The notes: generated from the letters alone by a model not told the origin. Shown: positions 45,290 to 55,047, counted from the first letter of the stretch. The stretch: 64,000 bases of DNA from Halorubrum vacuolatum (GCF_900188065.1 NZ_FZNQ01000001.1:62001-126000), one strand, 5' to 3'. Numbers and translations are program-made.

Positions 45290-46123
45290 TCAGTCCGGTC
45301 GCGGCCGGGCGACGAACAGCGCCTCCTCGAGGGTGAACGGGTCGTACGTCGACTGATGACAGACACAGTACGCGCCGTCCTCGGCGTTGTACCGGGCGGA
45401 CTCCTCGAGCTCCTTGTAGCCGGGGATACAACAGAAGTGGGTACAGACGTTGAGATACGCCATGAAGCCCTCGTCGGTGGAGGCTTCCAGCCACTCGTCC
45501 TCCGCCGCGGCCTCCTCGATCTGCGTCGAGCGGATGACCACGGCGTTCAGATCGGTGTCGGCGTCCTCGGAGCGCCACGTCACCGTCGCGGGCTTGCCGA
45601 CGCCGTCCTGACCGATCCCGTTGCCCCACGTGTCGTAGTCGTCGAAGTCGTCGATGTGGATCTGGTCGCCGTCGTCGTACAACTCGTCCTGCCAATCGTA
45701 GGTGCCAGGGCTCGCACGGAAGATGTTGTCCGATTCGTGGTTCGGATCGACGTTCTCTTGCGATTCGATCCCGCAGTACTGGAACCATGCGCCGGAGTAG
45801 GTGCGACCGCCGAGCTCTTCTTGGGCGACCTCGACTTCCATTCCCTCCTCCTCGATGGTGTCGGTTTCGGGCCAGATGCCCTCGATGAATCCGTCGTCGT
45901 TCACCTGCACCGGGATCTGCGGGAGCCCGCGCGGGGCCGGCCCGCCGGTGTGGGCGATCGTCATCGCGACGGTCTGTCCGCCCCCGACGCCGCCGGCGGT
46001 CGTCAGGGAGTTCACGGTCGCCGATCCGGCGGCACCGACGCCCGCGAGGGCGGCACCCCCGACGACGCCCTTCACGAACCGCCGGCGGCCGGATTCAGCC
46101 GGATACTTGTCGGACTGGCTCAT
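45290..46123 (-). CDS. Rieske iron-sulfur protein, Tat-exported
   Basis: 277 aa electron carrier with a [2Fe-2S] cluster facing outside. A Tat signal-anchor (SGRRRFVKGVVGGAAL, about 11-35) precedes the soluble Rieske domain. Cluster ligands are Cys227 and His229 (CTHFCC) and Cys253 and His256 (CVCHQS); Cys232 and Cys255 can form the usual disulfide. No cytochrome b gene is beside it, so its complex must be completed from elsewhere, or it serves another reductase. TATA TTTTTACC near 46150 supports the start; divergent from ppc. Confidence 0.93.
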   Translation of the reverse strand: MSQSDKYPAESGRRRFVKGVVGGAALAGVGAAGSATVNSLTTAGGVGGGQTVAMTIAHTGGPAPRGLPQIPVQVNDDGFIEGIWPETDTIEEEGMEVEVAQEELGGRTYSGAWFQYCGIESQENVDPNHESDNIFRASPGTYDWQDELYDDGDQIHIDDFDDYDTWGNGIGQDGVGKPATVTWRSEDADTDLNAVVIRSTQIEEAAAEDEWLEASTDEGFMAYLNVCTHFCCIPGYKELEESARYNAEDGAYCVCHQSTYDPFTLEEALFVARPRPD

Positions 46124-46297
46124 ACAGGTTCTCCGGTCGGACGGGTAAAAAGCGTGACGAACCGAGGAACGCGTCGGTGCCGTCCGGAAGCCTCACCGGA
46201 TCGACGACGGACGCGACGCCGGATACGTTCACTCGCAAGCGAGGCAACATTTCCATCGGACCGCGGATTTAACCGGCGTCGTGCGTGTCAGTATGTT

Positions 46298-48997
46298 ATG
46301 TCGTTACACAACCGAGACGTGCGGACGGACGTCCGCGAGTTGGGAGCGCTGGTCGGGGACGTCCTCTCCGCACAGACCTCCACCGAGGCGTTCGAAACCG
46401 TCGAGACCCTCCGAAACGAGTCCATCGACTACCGACGGGGCGACACCGAGGATCGAACCGCGCTTCGGAACGCCGTTGACGACCTCTCGACGACGCGGGA
46501 GGGGATCGTCGCCCGGGCGTTCACCACCTACTTCGAGCTCATCAACCTCGCCGAGGAGCGCGAGCGGGTTCGTGCGGTCCGGGATGCGGACGCGAACGGC
46601 TCCCTCCACGACTCGTTCGAGTCCACCCTCGAGGAACTCTCGGATGCGGGCGTCACCGCCGATGAACTCCGGGAGGTGCTCGATGACGTGCTCATCGAGC
46701 CGACGTTCACCGCCCATCCGACCGAGGCCCGACGTGCGACCGTCAAATCGAAGCTTCGCTCCATCGCCAACCACTTGGAGGAACTCGACGAGCGAAACCT
46801 CACCGACCGGGAACGGGAGGCGATCTGGCGTGACGTCACCGCGGAGGTGACGAGCCTCTGGGGAACCCGGCAGGTGCGTCAGCGACGGCCGGAACCGGAG
46901 GACGAGGCGCGGAACGTCGGCTGGTATCTCGAAAACATTCTCTTCGACGTCGTCGGCGACGCCTACGAGGAGTTCGAGGGAACGATCGCCGGGGCCTACG
47001 AGGACGTCGACTGTCCGAAGCTCTTCGAGTTCCGCTCGTGGGCGGGCTCGGACCGCGACGGCAACCCCTTCGTCACCCCGGAGGTCACCGATGAGACGTT
47101 GGCACGACAGCGGTCGGTCGCACTGGAGAAGTATCGCGAGCGGCTCAAACGGCTCTCGGCGGTGGTGAGCCAGGACGGCGAGCGCTACGCCGTCACCGAC
47201 GAGTTCACCGAGTCGCTCGCCGCGGACGCCGAGCGCTTCCCCGCGGTCGCCGCGGAGGCCCGCGAGCGATATCCCGACGAGCCGTATCGACAGAAGCTCA
47301 AGCTGATGCGCGAGCGGCTCGACCGCGTCGACGACGTCCGGCCCGGCGGCTATCCCGACGGTGAGGCGTTCCTCGCGGACCTCGAGGTTATCGCCGAGTC
47401 GCTCTCGACGGACCGCAACGATCAGGTACGGCGGTCGTTCGTCGAACCGCTTCGACGACAGGTCGACACCTTCGGGCTCACGCTCGCCTCGCTCGACCTC
47501 CGCGATCACCGCGAGAACCACACCGAGGCCGTCGCCGAGGCGGTCGCCGTCGAGGGGGTCGAGTATCGATCGATGGACGAGGACGAGCGTGTCGACTTCC
47601 TCACCGAGGCGATCCTGCAGGACAGTCCCGTGATCGATGTCGAGGACCCCGGCGACGTCTCGGAGACCGCCGCGCGCGTCATTCGCCGATTCCGCGAGTT
47701 CGCCGGCTGGCAGGAGGAGTACGGGGTCCAGGCGATAGACACCTACTGTATCTCGATGACCGAGGAGCCGAGCCACGTCCTGGAGGTCCTGTTCTTGGCC
47801 GATCAGGTTGGGGTATTGACCCTTCCGGATCACTGCGGCGTCGACATCGTCCCGCTGTTGGAGACCGAGTCGGCGCTCAACGGCGCCGAGCGGATCCTCG
47901 GGACGCTCTTCGACAACGAGGCGTACGCCGCCGCACTCGAAGCGCGTGGTGACCTTCAGGAGGTCCTTTTGGGATACTCGGATTCGAACAAGGAGAACGG
48001 CTTTCTCGCCGCCAACTGGTACCTCTATGAAAACCAGCGGCGGATCGCCCGGTTCTGCCGTGAACGGGACATAACGCTCCGGCTGTTTCACGGCCGCGGC
48101 GGCTCCATCTCGCGCGGCGGCGGCCCGATGAACGAGGCGCTCTTGGCGCTGCCGAACGAGACCGTCTCCGGGCAAGTGAAGTTCACCGAGCAGGGCGAGG
48201 CGATCGCCGAGAAGTACGCCAACCCCCGGATCGCCGAACGCGAGCTCGAACAGATGCTTGACGCACAGATCCGTGCGCGCCACGAGGCGAACGAGGAGCC
48301 GACCGAGGACGTCCCCGACGCGTGGGTCGAAGCGATGGAGACGATGGCGCCAGCCGCACGCGACACCTATCGCTCGCTTCTGGAGACCGACGGGTTCGTC
48401 CCCTACTTCGAGCAGGCGACGCCGATCACCGTCGTCGAGGACCTCAACCTCGGCTCGCGTCCGGCCTCGCGAAGCGACGAACGAACTGTCGAAGACCTGC
48501 GCGCGATCCCCTGGGTCTTCTCGTGGACGCAGAGCCGGCTCATCCTCCCGGGGTGGTACTCGATCGCCTCCGGGATCGACGCCTACCTCGATGCGGCCGG
48601 CGAGGAGGGAATGGAGACCCTCCAGGAGATGTACGAGGAGTGGCCCTTCTTCCGGACGACGCTCGACAACGCGGCGCTCGCGCTCGCCCGCACGGAGCCG
48701 GAGATCGCCGCCGAGTACGCCTCGTTGGCCGACGACGAGCTTCGTGAGCGGTTCTTCCCGGAGCTGATCGGCGAGTACGAACGTGCCTGCGAGCTGGTCC
48801 TCGCGATCAGCGACCGCGACACCCTCACGCAGCGTGAGTGGCTCGCCGAGAGCCTCAAACGACGCAATCCGTACGTCGACCCGCTCAACCTCCTGCAGGT
48901 CCATCTGCTCGGTCGATCCCACCGAACGGAGGAGGAGGAGCGGACGCTCCGGCTCACGGTGAACGGGATCGCCGCCGGGATGAAAAACACCGGGTGA
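46298..48997 (+). CDS. ppc: Phosphoenolpyruvate carboxylase
   Basis: 899 aa, full length for the bacterial-type enzyme. It carboxylates PEP to oxaloacetate. Catalytic elements are His140 in TFTAHPTEARRAT, VLLGYSDSNKENG, FHGRGGSISRGGGP and the terminal NGIAAGMKNTG. The ATG at 46298 is 29 bp from a TTTAAC promoter element; the open frame runs 1.7 kb further upstream but only antisense to the Rieske gene. Supplies C4 acids opposite to malic enzyme. Confidence 0.98.
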   Translation: MSLHNRDVRTDVRELGALVGDVLSAQTSTEAFETVETLRNESIDYRRGDTEDRTALRNAVDDLSTTREGIVARAFTTYFELINLAEERERVRAVRDADANGSLHDSFESTLEELSDAGVTADELREVLDDVLIEPTFTAHPTEARRATVKSKLRSIANHLEELDERNLTDREREAIWRDVTAEVTSLWGTRQVRQRRPEPEDEARNVGWYLENILFDVVGDAYEEFEGTIAGAYEDVDCPKLFEFRSWAGSDRDGNPFVTPEVTDETLARQRSVALEKYRERLKRLSAVVSQDGERYAVTDEFTESLAADAERFPAVAAEARERYPDEPYRQKLKLMRERLDRVDDVRPGGYPDGEAFLADLEVIAESLSTDRNDQVRRSFVEPLRRQVDTFGLTLASLDLRDHRENHTEAVAEAVAVEGVEYRSMDEDERVDFLTEAILQDSPVIDVEDPGDVSETAARVIRRFREFAGWQEEYGVQAIDTYCISMTEEPSHVLEVLFLADQVGVLTLPDHCGVDIVPLLETESALNGAERILGTLFDNEAYAAALEARGDLQEVLLGYSDSNKENGFLAANWYLYENQRRIARFCRERDITLRLFHGRGGSISRGGGPMNEALLALPNETVSGQVKFTEQGEAIAEKYANPRIAERELEQMLDAQIRARHEANEEPTEDVPDAWVEAMETMAPAARDTYRSLLETDGFVPYFEQATPITVVEDLNLGSRPASRSDERTVEDLRAIPWVFSWTQSRLILPGWYSIASGIDAYLDAAGEEGMETLQEMYEEWPFFRTTLDNAALALARTEPEIAAEYASLADDELRERFFPELIGEYERACELVLAISDRDTLTQREWLAESLKRRNPYVDPLNLLQVHLLGRSHRTEEEERTLRLTVNGIAAGMKNTG

Positions 48998-49019
48998 GAC
49001 GGGACGAAAGGGGTTCCGC

Positions 49020-49916
49020 TCAGAGCGTGTCGCGGGTGCCGGCTCGCCCAGGCGAGGCCCCCTCGGTGCGGCCGCCGAGCCGCTCGAAATCGAAGTTTTC
49101 GAATCCCCGCGGCACGGTCCCCTCGACCGCGTAGACGTAGAGTGCGGTTTTCGCGATCCCCCAGATGGTCTGGCTCAATACGTAGGTGGTGATGGCGACG
49201 CCGAGCAGCAACAGGACGGTGAGCACGATCCCCGGCCCGGGAAAGAGCGCCGCGAGCGGGAGCGAGATCGCCAGTGCCCCGAGCGCGAGGGCGATCCCGA
49301 CGAGCGTGACGATCAGGGTGATCCCGAAGCCGGCCCCGATCGTCTCCCCCCAGGTGTCGCGGAAGGCGCTCGCGCTCCGCGAGAACATCGAGCGGACGGA
49401 GATCTCCTCGAAGACGATGACGGGGACGATAAAGAACGTCATCACCGTCCAGCCGAGCGCGAACAGCGAGCCGACAAGTCGCGCGATGCCGCTGTCGGAG
49501 TCCTCGAGCGAGCGGAGGACGACGCTCACGGTCGCGGAGATGATCGACCAGACGACGATCGGGCCGAGCCGATCGGAAACCGCCCGCAACGAGTCCATCA
49601 CGCCGGGTTCGCGGTCGTGAAACGCCTCGTTCGAAGCGTACACCAGCGCGCAGGCGAAGTAGGTGCTCACGAACGTCGTCACGAAATACAGGACGAGGAG
49701 GACCGCGAACTCGACGCCGCTGCCGATGAGGTTCCCGATCCAGAGCGGCACGAGAAAGATGGTGAAAAAGACGAGCCCGGAGATCCCGGCGAGGAGCGGA
49801 AAGACCGCCAGCACCGGATACCGCCGAAGGACGTCGACGGAGTCCTTCGTGAGCGTCCAGCCGGTTCGTAACCGGTCGAAAAAGCCGATGCCACCGGTAC
49901 CGATGCTTGTTGCCAT
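49020..49916 (-). CDS. DUF6159 family membrane protein
   Basis: 298 aa with six membrane helices: about 35-60, 70-95, 125-145, 160-185, 215-240 and 245-270. GWTLTKDSVDVLRRYPVLAVFPLLAGI, YASNEAFHDREP and VVWSIISATVSVVLRSLEDS are typical of DUF6159. The start MATSIGTGGIGFFDRL is preferred over an ATG 48 nt upstream on composition. Function unknown. Convergent with ppc. Confidence 0.88.
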   Translation of the reverse strand: MATSIGTGGIGFFDRLRTGWTLTKDSVDVLRRYPVLAVFPLLAGISGLVFFTIFLVPLWIGNLIGSGVEFAVLLVLYFVTTFVSTYFACALVYASNEAFHDREPGVMDSLRAVSDRLGPIVVWSIISATVSVVLRSLEDSDSGIARLVGSLFALGWTVMTFFIVPVIVFEEISVRSMFSRSASAFRDTWGETIGAGFGITLIVTLVGIALALGALAISLPLAALFPGPGIVLTVLLLLGVAITTYVLSQTIWGIAKTALYVYAVEGTVPRGFENFDFERLGGRTEGASPGRAGTRDTL

Positions 49917-50002
49917 GAGCGGAGCGTCCCGTTGGAGGAGCTTAAATATGAACGCCATAGACACCGATCAGGGGATCCAGTGACCGAGACGTCGCGAGAG
50001 CG

Positions 50003-51097
50003 TCAGTCCTTTCGGGACGATCCGCCGGCGTCGCCATCGACAGCACGCGAGGAGCCATCGGCGGATCTGCCGTCCGCGTTACCGTCGTGTTCGGATACGG
50101 GATTCGCTGGCGAGGGATCGCTCGGGACGGCCGTCCCGTCGCCAGCGCCGGCACCCATGCCGACCCGCGCGACGCCGGAGGTGTCATCGAAGACGAGGTG
50201 CCGATGTGGGTAGGCCATCTCGACGTCGGCGTCCGCGACGAGTTCGCGGATCCGGGTGTTGACCTCCGAACGTACCTTCCCGAGTTTGTAGGGCTTTTTC
50301 ACCCAGTAGCGGAGCCGAAGGAGGACCCCGTCGTCGCCGAAATCCTCGATCCGGCAGTCCGGGCTGGCGTTGTATCGGGCGATCCCGACCCGAATGTCCG
50401 GGCCACCGTCGATGACGGCGTCACAGTCGCGGGCGGCCCGCTCCATGATCCGTCGCCCGGCGGCGATGTCGCACTCATACGTGACGAGCAGGTCCAGCGT
50501 CTGGCGGCTCCGCTCGTCCTCCGCCGAGTAGTTGATCACGTCCCGGTCGCGCATGTTCCCGTTCGGGATGACGAGGAAGGTGTTATCCAGGGTGAAGATC
50601 TTGGTGTAGCGGATCGTGATGTCGTCGACGAAGCCCTGCGTGCCGTCCTCCAACTCGATCATATCGCCGATCTCGAACGGCTGGTCGGCGAGAATGAAGA
50701 CGCCGTTGATGAAGTTGCCGATGAGCGGCGCGAGGATGATACCGATGACCGCCGAGAGGACCGTCCCGATGAGGAGGACGTCGGTGAATCGGACGCCGAC
50801 GGCCCAGAGCCCGAAGAGGATCGCCGAGACGATCGTCCCGACCCTGATCCCGCGGATGACCGTCTGTGCGACGCTCTGTCTGGAGAAGCGGCGTGCCACC
50901 GGGCGGCCGAGCAGCCGGACCAGATATCTGGCGATGACCGCCCCGATGATCGCCATGAGGACGACGAAGAGGACCCGGGTCCCAGGGATCCCCGCCAGCC
51001 GGGGGAACCACTCGGCGAACGGGACCGTCCCCGTGACTGTCGCCGTCTCCAGGGGGACGGTCGCCCCGGCAGGGGCCATCGCCGCCGTCTGTGCCAT
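50003..51097 (-). CDS. mscS: Small-conductance mechanosensitive channel (MscS family)
   Basis: 364 aa. Three N-terminal membrane helices (about 35-55, 80-105, 110-135), with the pore-lining TM3 region LSAVIGIILAPLIGNFINGVFI. The beta domain follows (DQPFEIGDMIELEDGTQGFVDDITIRYTKIFTLDNTFLVIPNG), then the alpha/beta cytoplasmic domain, and a disordered acidic tail of about 60 residues. It releases solutes on hypo-osmotic shock. The start was taken as MAQTAAMAPAG; the upstream extension is non-native. Confidence 0.93.
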   Translation of the reverse strand: MAQTAAMAPAGATVPLETATVTGTVPFAEWFPRLAGIPGTRVLFVVLMAIIGAVIARYLVRLLGRPVARRFSRQSVAQTVIRGIRVGTIVSAILFGLWAVGVRFTDVLLIGTVLSAVIGIILAPLIGNFINGVFILADQPFEIGDMIELEDGTQGFVDDITIRYTKIFTLDNTFLVIPNGNMRDRDVINYSAEDERSRQTLDLLVTYECDIAAGRRIMERAARDCDAVIDGGPDIRVGIARYNASPDCRIEDFGDDGVLLRLRYWVKKPYKLGKVRSEVNTRIRELVADADVEMAYPHRHLVFDDTSGVARVGMGAGAGDGTAVPSDPSPANPVSEHDGNADGRSADGSSRAVDGDAGGSSRKD

Positions 51098-51225
51098 AGC
51101 GTATCCGCGTCCCCCACCTGAAAAAGCGTTTCCTCCGGCGACGGAGGATTTCGGTGACCGTAGGAGGCGGCGAGTGGCCGATCGATGGCAGCAAACGCTA
51201 ACACCGACCCGGTCGAACCCGGCGT

Positions 51226-51966
51226 ATGTTCGGGCTCTTCCGTCACGCACCCTCGTTCGACGTCACACACGATACCGCCCCGAGCGACACCCTCATCACC
51301 GGTTTCTCCGCGTATGGTCTCGCCGGGCTCACCGCCGTCGACTATCTCGTCGATCACCTCGAACTCGAGGAGACCGGCTACATCCGTGCCGACGGGCTCC
51401 CCTCGATCACGCCGTTCGAAAAGGGTCGGCCCCGTCATCCGACCCGGCTCTACTCGCGCGAGGACCTCGACGTGACCGTCCTCGTCGGCGAGCAGTTCGT
51501 CCCCTCCGTGCTCGGTGAGACGCTCGCGATGGCGATTTTGGAGTGGACCGAGGAGAACGACGTGACCGAGATCGCGGTGTTGGCCGGCGCACCCGTCCCA
51601 CACGGACCGGAGGGACACCGGACGTTCTACATCGCGACCGAGGACTATCGGGAGCGCCGGCTCGCGGACGGGTCGATCCCCGCCATGGAGGCCGGGTTTC
51701 TCGACGGCCTCAACGCCGCGTTCCTCGAACGGGGGATGGACTCGACGCTCGGCGTCGGCCTGTTCGTCACCCCCGTCCACGCGCAAGCGCCCGACGTCGA
51801 CGCCGCCCTGCGGTTGGTCGAAACCGTCGACGACGTCTACGATCTGGGTGTCGACGCCGGCCCGCTGAAGGCGTTTGCCGCAGAGATCCGCCAACACTAC
51901 GAGGACCTCGCCGCACGGATAGAGGAGCGGGAACCGGACGGCTGGTCGGATCGGATGTATATGTAG
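51226..51966 (+). CDS. PAC2 family proteasome assembly chaperone with C-terminal HbYX motif
   Basis: 246 aa. PAC2/DUF75 fold: DTLITGFSAYGLAGLTAVDYLVDHL at the N-terminus, EIAVLAGAPVPHGPEGHRTFY and GLFVTPVHAQAPDVDAALRLVE. The last residues are DRMYM, giving a hydrophobic-Tyr-any (Met244-Tyr245-Met246) HbYX motif, the element that inserts into alpha-ring pockets of 20S proteasomes. Together with psmA elsewhere in the window this suggests a role in 20S assembly or gating. Confidence 0.92.
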   Translation: MFGLFRHAPSFDVTHDTAPSDTLITGFSAYGLAGLTAVDYLVDHLELEETGYIRADGLPSITPFEKGRPRHPTRLYSREDLDVTVLVGEQFVPSVLGETLAMAILEWTEENDVTEIAVLAGAPVPHGPEGHRTFYIATEDYRERRLADGSIPAMEAGFLDGLNAAFLERGMDSTLGVGLFVTPVHAQAPDVDAALRLVETVDDVYDLGVDAGPLKAFAAEIRQHYEDLAARIEEREPDGWSDRMYM

Positions 51967-52043
51967 TCCCCACCGAGATACGAAACGGCGTGCTACTCGG
52001 GATATAGTGAAAAGCTATACGGGAGGGGGTCGTTGGTTCGGGT

Positions 52044-53093
52044 ATGCCAGACGATCTCCGCGCGACGCTCGATTACGTCGGCGACCGGTTCAACCTCGGG
52101 GAGTACGAGATCGACGCGTACCTCGCGGTGTTAGAACACGGCGAGTTGACCGCGAGCGGCATCGCGGACCGGACCGACATCCCGCAGCCGCGGGTGTACG
52201 ATACGGTGCGGAGCCTCTCGGATCGGGGACTCGTCGAGCTTCGGGAGTCACGGCCGATGAAGATCGTCGCCGTCGATCCCTCCGAGGCGTTCGGCGAGTT
52301 GCAGTCCTCGTTCACGGAGATGGTCGACGAACTCGAGGCGCGCTACACCGCGCCGACCCGCGAGACCGAGGCGGTCTCGCTCGTGAAATCGCGTTCCACC
52401 ATCCTTCGATATCTCGAGGAGGTGATCGCGGACGCGGAGTACGAACTCGCCGTCTCGCTCACGCCGGACCTCCTCCGTCGCTTCCGTGAGGAGCTCGCGC
52501 GGAAGGTCGCCGCGGGCGTCAGCGTGGAGTTACTGGTGACGCCGGCCTCCCGCGCACCCGATCCGGATCGATTCGACTATCTGGAGGTGGCGACCATCGC
52601 CCGGGCCCGCCGCGGGATCACGACGCCCGTGCTCGCGGTCGGCGACGGCGAATACTCCGTCTATGCGACACAGGACGCCCTCCGTGACGATCGCGAGCGC
52701 TACGGCGTGATCTTCAACCGCTCGGCGCTCGGCTTCCTCGTCTCGGGCTTTTTCGGCACCGTCCTCTGGACGACCGCGGAGACGCTCGCCGACGACGGAA
52801 AGGAGCGACCGTTCCCCCGCCGATACGCCTCGATCCGCCGCGCCGTGAAGGACGTTCGCGAGCTCGACGGGGAGTTCTACGCCGCCGTCGAAGGGCGTGA
52901 CATCGAGACCGGCGCGCCCGTCACCGTCGAGGGCCGCGTCGTCGACGTGGCTTTTAAGGACACCGAGGAGGTGGCCTCCCTCGTCGTCGAGACCGACGAC
53001 GGCCGGATCGAGATCGGCGGCCGCGTCGCCGCCTTGGAGGACGTCGAGGGCCAGAAGATCGTTCTCGGTCGCGACGCGATCCCGGAGATCTGA
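52044..53093 (+). CDS. TrmB family transcriptional regulator
   Basis: 349 aa. N-terminal winged HTH (about 10-75; [29 protein letters not shown]), a helical linker with TMVDEL-type coiled coil, and the TrmB sensor domain (about 105-250; [21 protein letters not shown]). A C-terminal beta-barrel (about 275-345; [15 protein letters not shown]) completes it. TrmB proteins sense sugars and repress or activate carbohydrate genes. No sugar operon is adjacent, so its regulon lies elsewhere. A TATA-like element (gggatatag) lies upstream near 52000. Confidence 0.94.
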   Translation: MPDDLRATLDYVGDRFNLGEYEIDAYLAVLEHGELTASGIADRTDIPQPRVYDTVRSLSDRGLVELRESRPMKIVAVDPSEAFGELQSSFTEMVDELEARYTAPTRETEAVSLVKSRSTILRYLEEVIADAEYELAVSLTPDLLRRFREELARKVAAGVSVELLVTPASRAPDPDRFDYLEVATIARARRGITTPVLAVGDGEYSVYATQDALRDDRERYGVIFNRSALGFLVSGFFGTVLWTTAETLADDGKERPFPRRYASIRRAVKDVRELDGEFYAAVEGRDIETGAPVTVEGRVVDVAFKDTEEVASLVVETDDGRIEIGGRVAALEDVEGQKIVLGRDAIPEI

Positions 53094-53165
53094 GTCGGTT
53101 ATTACTCAACGACGGACGCCACAAAAGGGTATAAGAAAGCGTATAAAAAGGAACAGCAGCGAGCG

Positions 53166-53621
53166 CTACCGCACCGTGTAGGTCGTCAGCGTCGAGGACG
53201 ACCCGCCGCCGGAGGCGGTCCAGATCACACGGAGCTGTTCGCCGCCCTCGAATCCATTACCGCTGTTCCAGTCACCCTCCGCCCAGTCCACGGAATCACC
53301 GGCGGTGATCCGGCCGTCGTCGCCGGCCCACTTCTCGCCGAGGGAGTCGTCACCGAACGTGATCGTCGCGCCGTTCACGGTCCCGCGCACGCGGTCGGCA
53401 TCGATGCTCTGACCGCTCGTGTGTGTCAGCGTGAGGCTGCCACTGCCGCGCTGATCCCAGTCATAGCTCGCGCTCGGGGAGGTGTCACGAAGCGAGTCGC
53501 CGAGGCCGAGCACGAACGTGCCGACGACCGCCGCGAGGATGACCGTAATCGCGACCATCAGGATAACCCCGATAACGGGCGAAACGGCTCGTTTTTCCGT
53601 AATGAAGGTACGAAGGTTCAT
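53166..53621 (-). CDS. Type IV pilin-like protein (archaeal pilin N-terminal domain)
   Basis: 151 aa. The signature is EKRAVSPVIGVILMVAITV: a basic leader cleaved by prepilin peptidase PibD before the hydrophobic helix (about 12-40), followed by a Ser/Gly/Asp-rich beta domain. It assembles into adhesion pili. It is a lone pilin with no secretion ATPase nearby, as often seen in haloarchaea. TATA TTTATC near 53650 is 28 bp from the ATG. Confidence 0.93.
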   Translation of the reverse strand: MNLRTFITEKRAVSPVIGVILMVAITVILAAVVGTFVLGLGDSLRDTSPSASYDWDQRGSGSLTLTHTSGQSIDADRVRGTVNGATITFGDDSLGEKWAGDDGRITAGDSVDWAEGDWNSGNGFEGGEQLRVIWTASGGGSSSTLTTYTVR

Positions 53622-53742
53622 GATCGATCAGAATACGTCGCCATAGGAGATAAACAAGCCGCCATAAGGGGCGGACCGGTGAACGACCGATGTGCCGTTT
53701 GGCTGGGGCGGTTTTTTATACTGACCGGTCCTCCGACCCGAT

Positions 53743-54216
53743 ATGGTCGTTGTTGCCGCTGTCGATCGATCGGATCGCGCCGGACGGGTGATAACGGAGG
53801 CCGTCGCACTCGGGGGTGCCTTCGGGGAGCCCGTTCACGTCTTACACTCGATGAAACGCTCCACGTTCGTCGATCTCGGCGTGAGAACCGCCGAAGACGG
53901 CGATCCGGTCACGCTGGATGACGTCCGAGCGTACGGAAGGAAGGTCGCGAAGGATGCAATGGAGGCGGCCGGTATCGACGCCGATGACGCGGACGGCGAG
54001 GGGGACGATCTCCCGCCGATCGAACGGGTTGGTCTCGTCGGCGATCCCGAGGAGGAGATCGTCAAGTACGCCGAGCGTGAGGACGCGCGCTATATCATCG
54101 TGTTGGGTCGGAAGCAATCCCCGACGGCGAAGGCGATCTTCGGCAGCGTCGCGCAGTCGGTCCTCCTGAACGCGCCCTGCTCGGTCGTCGCGCCGCCGCG
54201 TGCACTGCCCGAGTAA
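53743..54216 (+). CDS. Universal stress protein family protein
   Basis: 157 aa single UspA domain. It begins MVVVAAVDRSDRAGRV and ends with the nucleotide-binding loop GRKQSPTAKAIFGSVAQSVLLNAPCSVV. A Gly/Asp acidic loop is inserted in the middle (IDADDADGEGDDLPP). TATA ttttttata centred near 53715 is about 28 bp from the ATG, supporting leaderless expression. Role in stress survival is assigned by family only. Confidence 0.93.
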   Translation: MVVVAAVDRSDRAGRVITEAVALGGAFGEPVHVLHSMKRSTFVDLGVRTAEDGDPVTLDDVRAYGRKVAKDAMEAAGIDADDADGEGDDLPPIERVGLVGDPEEEIVKYAEREDARYIIVLGRKQSPTAKAIFGSVAQSVLLNAPCSVVAPPRALPE

Positions 54217-54286
54217 GAATAGGTCAGGGGACACGACGGTTCACCCGGGCCGGACGTTTATAGGCTCACCGCCCAACCGGACTAGC

Positions 54287-54802
54287 GTGCTGCTCACCGT
54301 CTCGTTCGTGTTACACGTGCTGTCGGCGGCGCTATGGACCGGTGCGACGCTGTTCGTCGTCTACGCGGTGCTCCCGCGGGCGGTCGACGGGACGATGCGA
54401 CCGGCGACGTTCGCCGACGGCGTACATCGCCTGCTACTCATCACTCGGTGGACCGGGGTCGTGCTTCCGGTCACGGGTGCATACATGATCTGGGTTCTAT
54501 ACACCCCGCTGGAGCTGCTGACGTCGACGACCCGCGGATGGCTCGTCCTTGTGATGCTCACGCTGTGGGGGATCATGAACGGGCTGATCGAAATGGGTGT
54601 GCTTCGAATGCGTCGCGAACTCGATCCGGACCTCGGCTGGGGCGCGTACATGGCGGAGGGCTTTCCCGCCGAGGGGATCACGGAGTCGGTCTCGACGACA
54701 CGTCTCGCGGCGGCCGGTCGGCCATACCTCCTCGCGAGCGGTGGCTGTGCGGTGGTACTCCTCGTCGACGCCGCGTTGCTCGCAGGCGGGATGCCGTGGT
54801 GA
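54287..54802 (+). CDS. CopD-like membrane protein
   Basis: 171 aa with four membrane helices. Starts with GTG (LLTVSFVLHVLSAALWTGATLFVVY), then LLLITRWTGVVLPVTGAYMIW, GWLVLVMLTLWGIMNGLIEMG and a last helix. The His/Trp pattern resembles the CopD/DUF2269-type fold, sometimes linked to copper or heme. The GTG is chosen because tttatag near 54256-54262 lies about 28 bp upstream and the longer frame overlaps uspA. Assignment to CopD is moderate. Confidence 0.75.
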   Translation: MLLTVSFVLHVLSAALWTGATLFVVYAVLPRAVDGTMRPATFADGVHRLLLITRWTGVVLPVTGAYMIWVLYTPLELLTSTTRGWLVLVMLTLWGIMNGLIEMGVLRMRRELDPDLGWGAYMAEGFPAEGITESVSTTRLAAAGRPYLLASGGCAVVLLVDAALLAGGMPW

Positions 54803-54917
54803 GCGTCGGTATCATCCGTCTCCGGATGCCGATCTATTTATAAAGTGGTACGGGAGGAAATCGCATCCAAGCGACCGAATCAGAACCCTTAACCGTTCCA
54901 CCGGATTTCGATCAGGT

Positions 54918-54992
54918 AGCGGGATGGGATAGCCAGGAGATTCCGCCGGGCTCATAACCCGGAGATCGGTAGTTCAAATCTACCTCCCGCTA
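54918..54992 (+). tRNA. Initiator tRNA-Met (anticodon CAU)
   Basis: 75 nt. The acceptor stem AGCGGGA/TCCCGCT with an A1-U72 pair is diagnostic of the initiator. The anticodon stem CCGGG/CCCGG with three consecutive G-C pairs closes loop CTCATAA. The T arm is GGTAGTTCAAATCTACC. Discriminator A, no encoded CCA, no intron. A cccttaacc element near 54890 is a plausible promoter. A T5 run follows directly. Confidence 0.96.
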
Positions 54993-55000
54993 CTTTTTAA
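54993..55000 (+). terminator. T-rich terminator of tRNA-Met
   Basis: ctttttaa directly behind the tRNA 3' end, matching the oligo-T termination signal used by archaeal RNA polymerase. Confidence 0.6.
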
Positions 55001-55047
55001 CCCACTTACAGCCCGCAAGGAATCCCGACGCTTCACCGTGGCGTGAG

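Noticed and set aside
44567-46297. In-frame extension of the ppc open frame 1.7 kb upstream (would give a 1476-aa protein)
   Set aside because: The extension is antisense to the Rieske and DUF8113-like genes, is Arg/Ser/Pro-rich, and PEP carboxylase begins naturally at ATG 46298 with a promoter element at the right distance.
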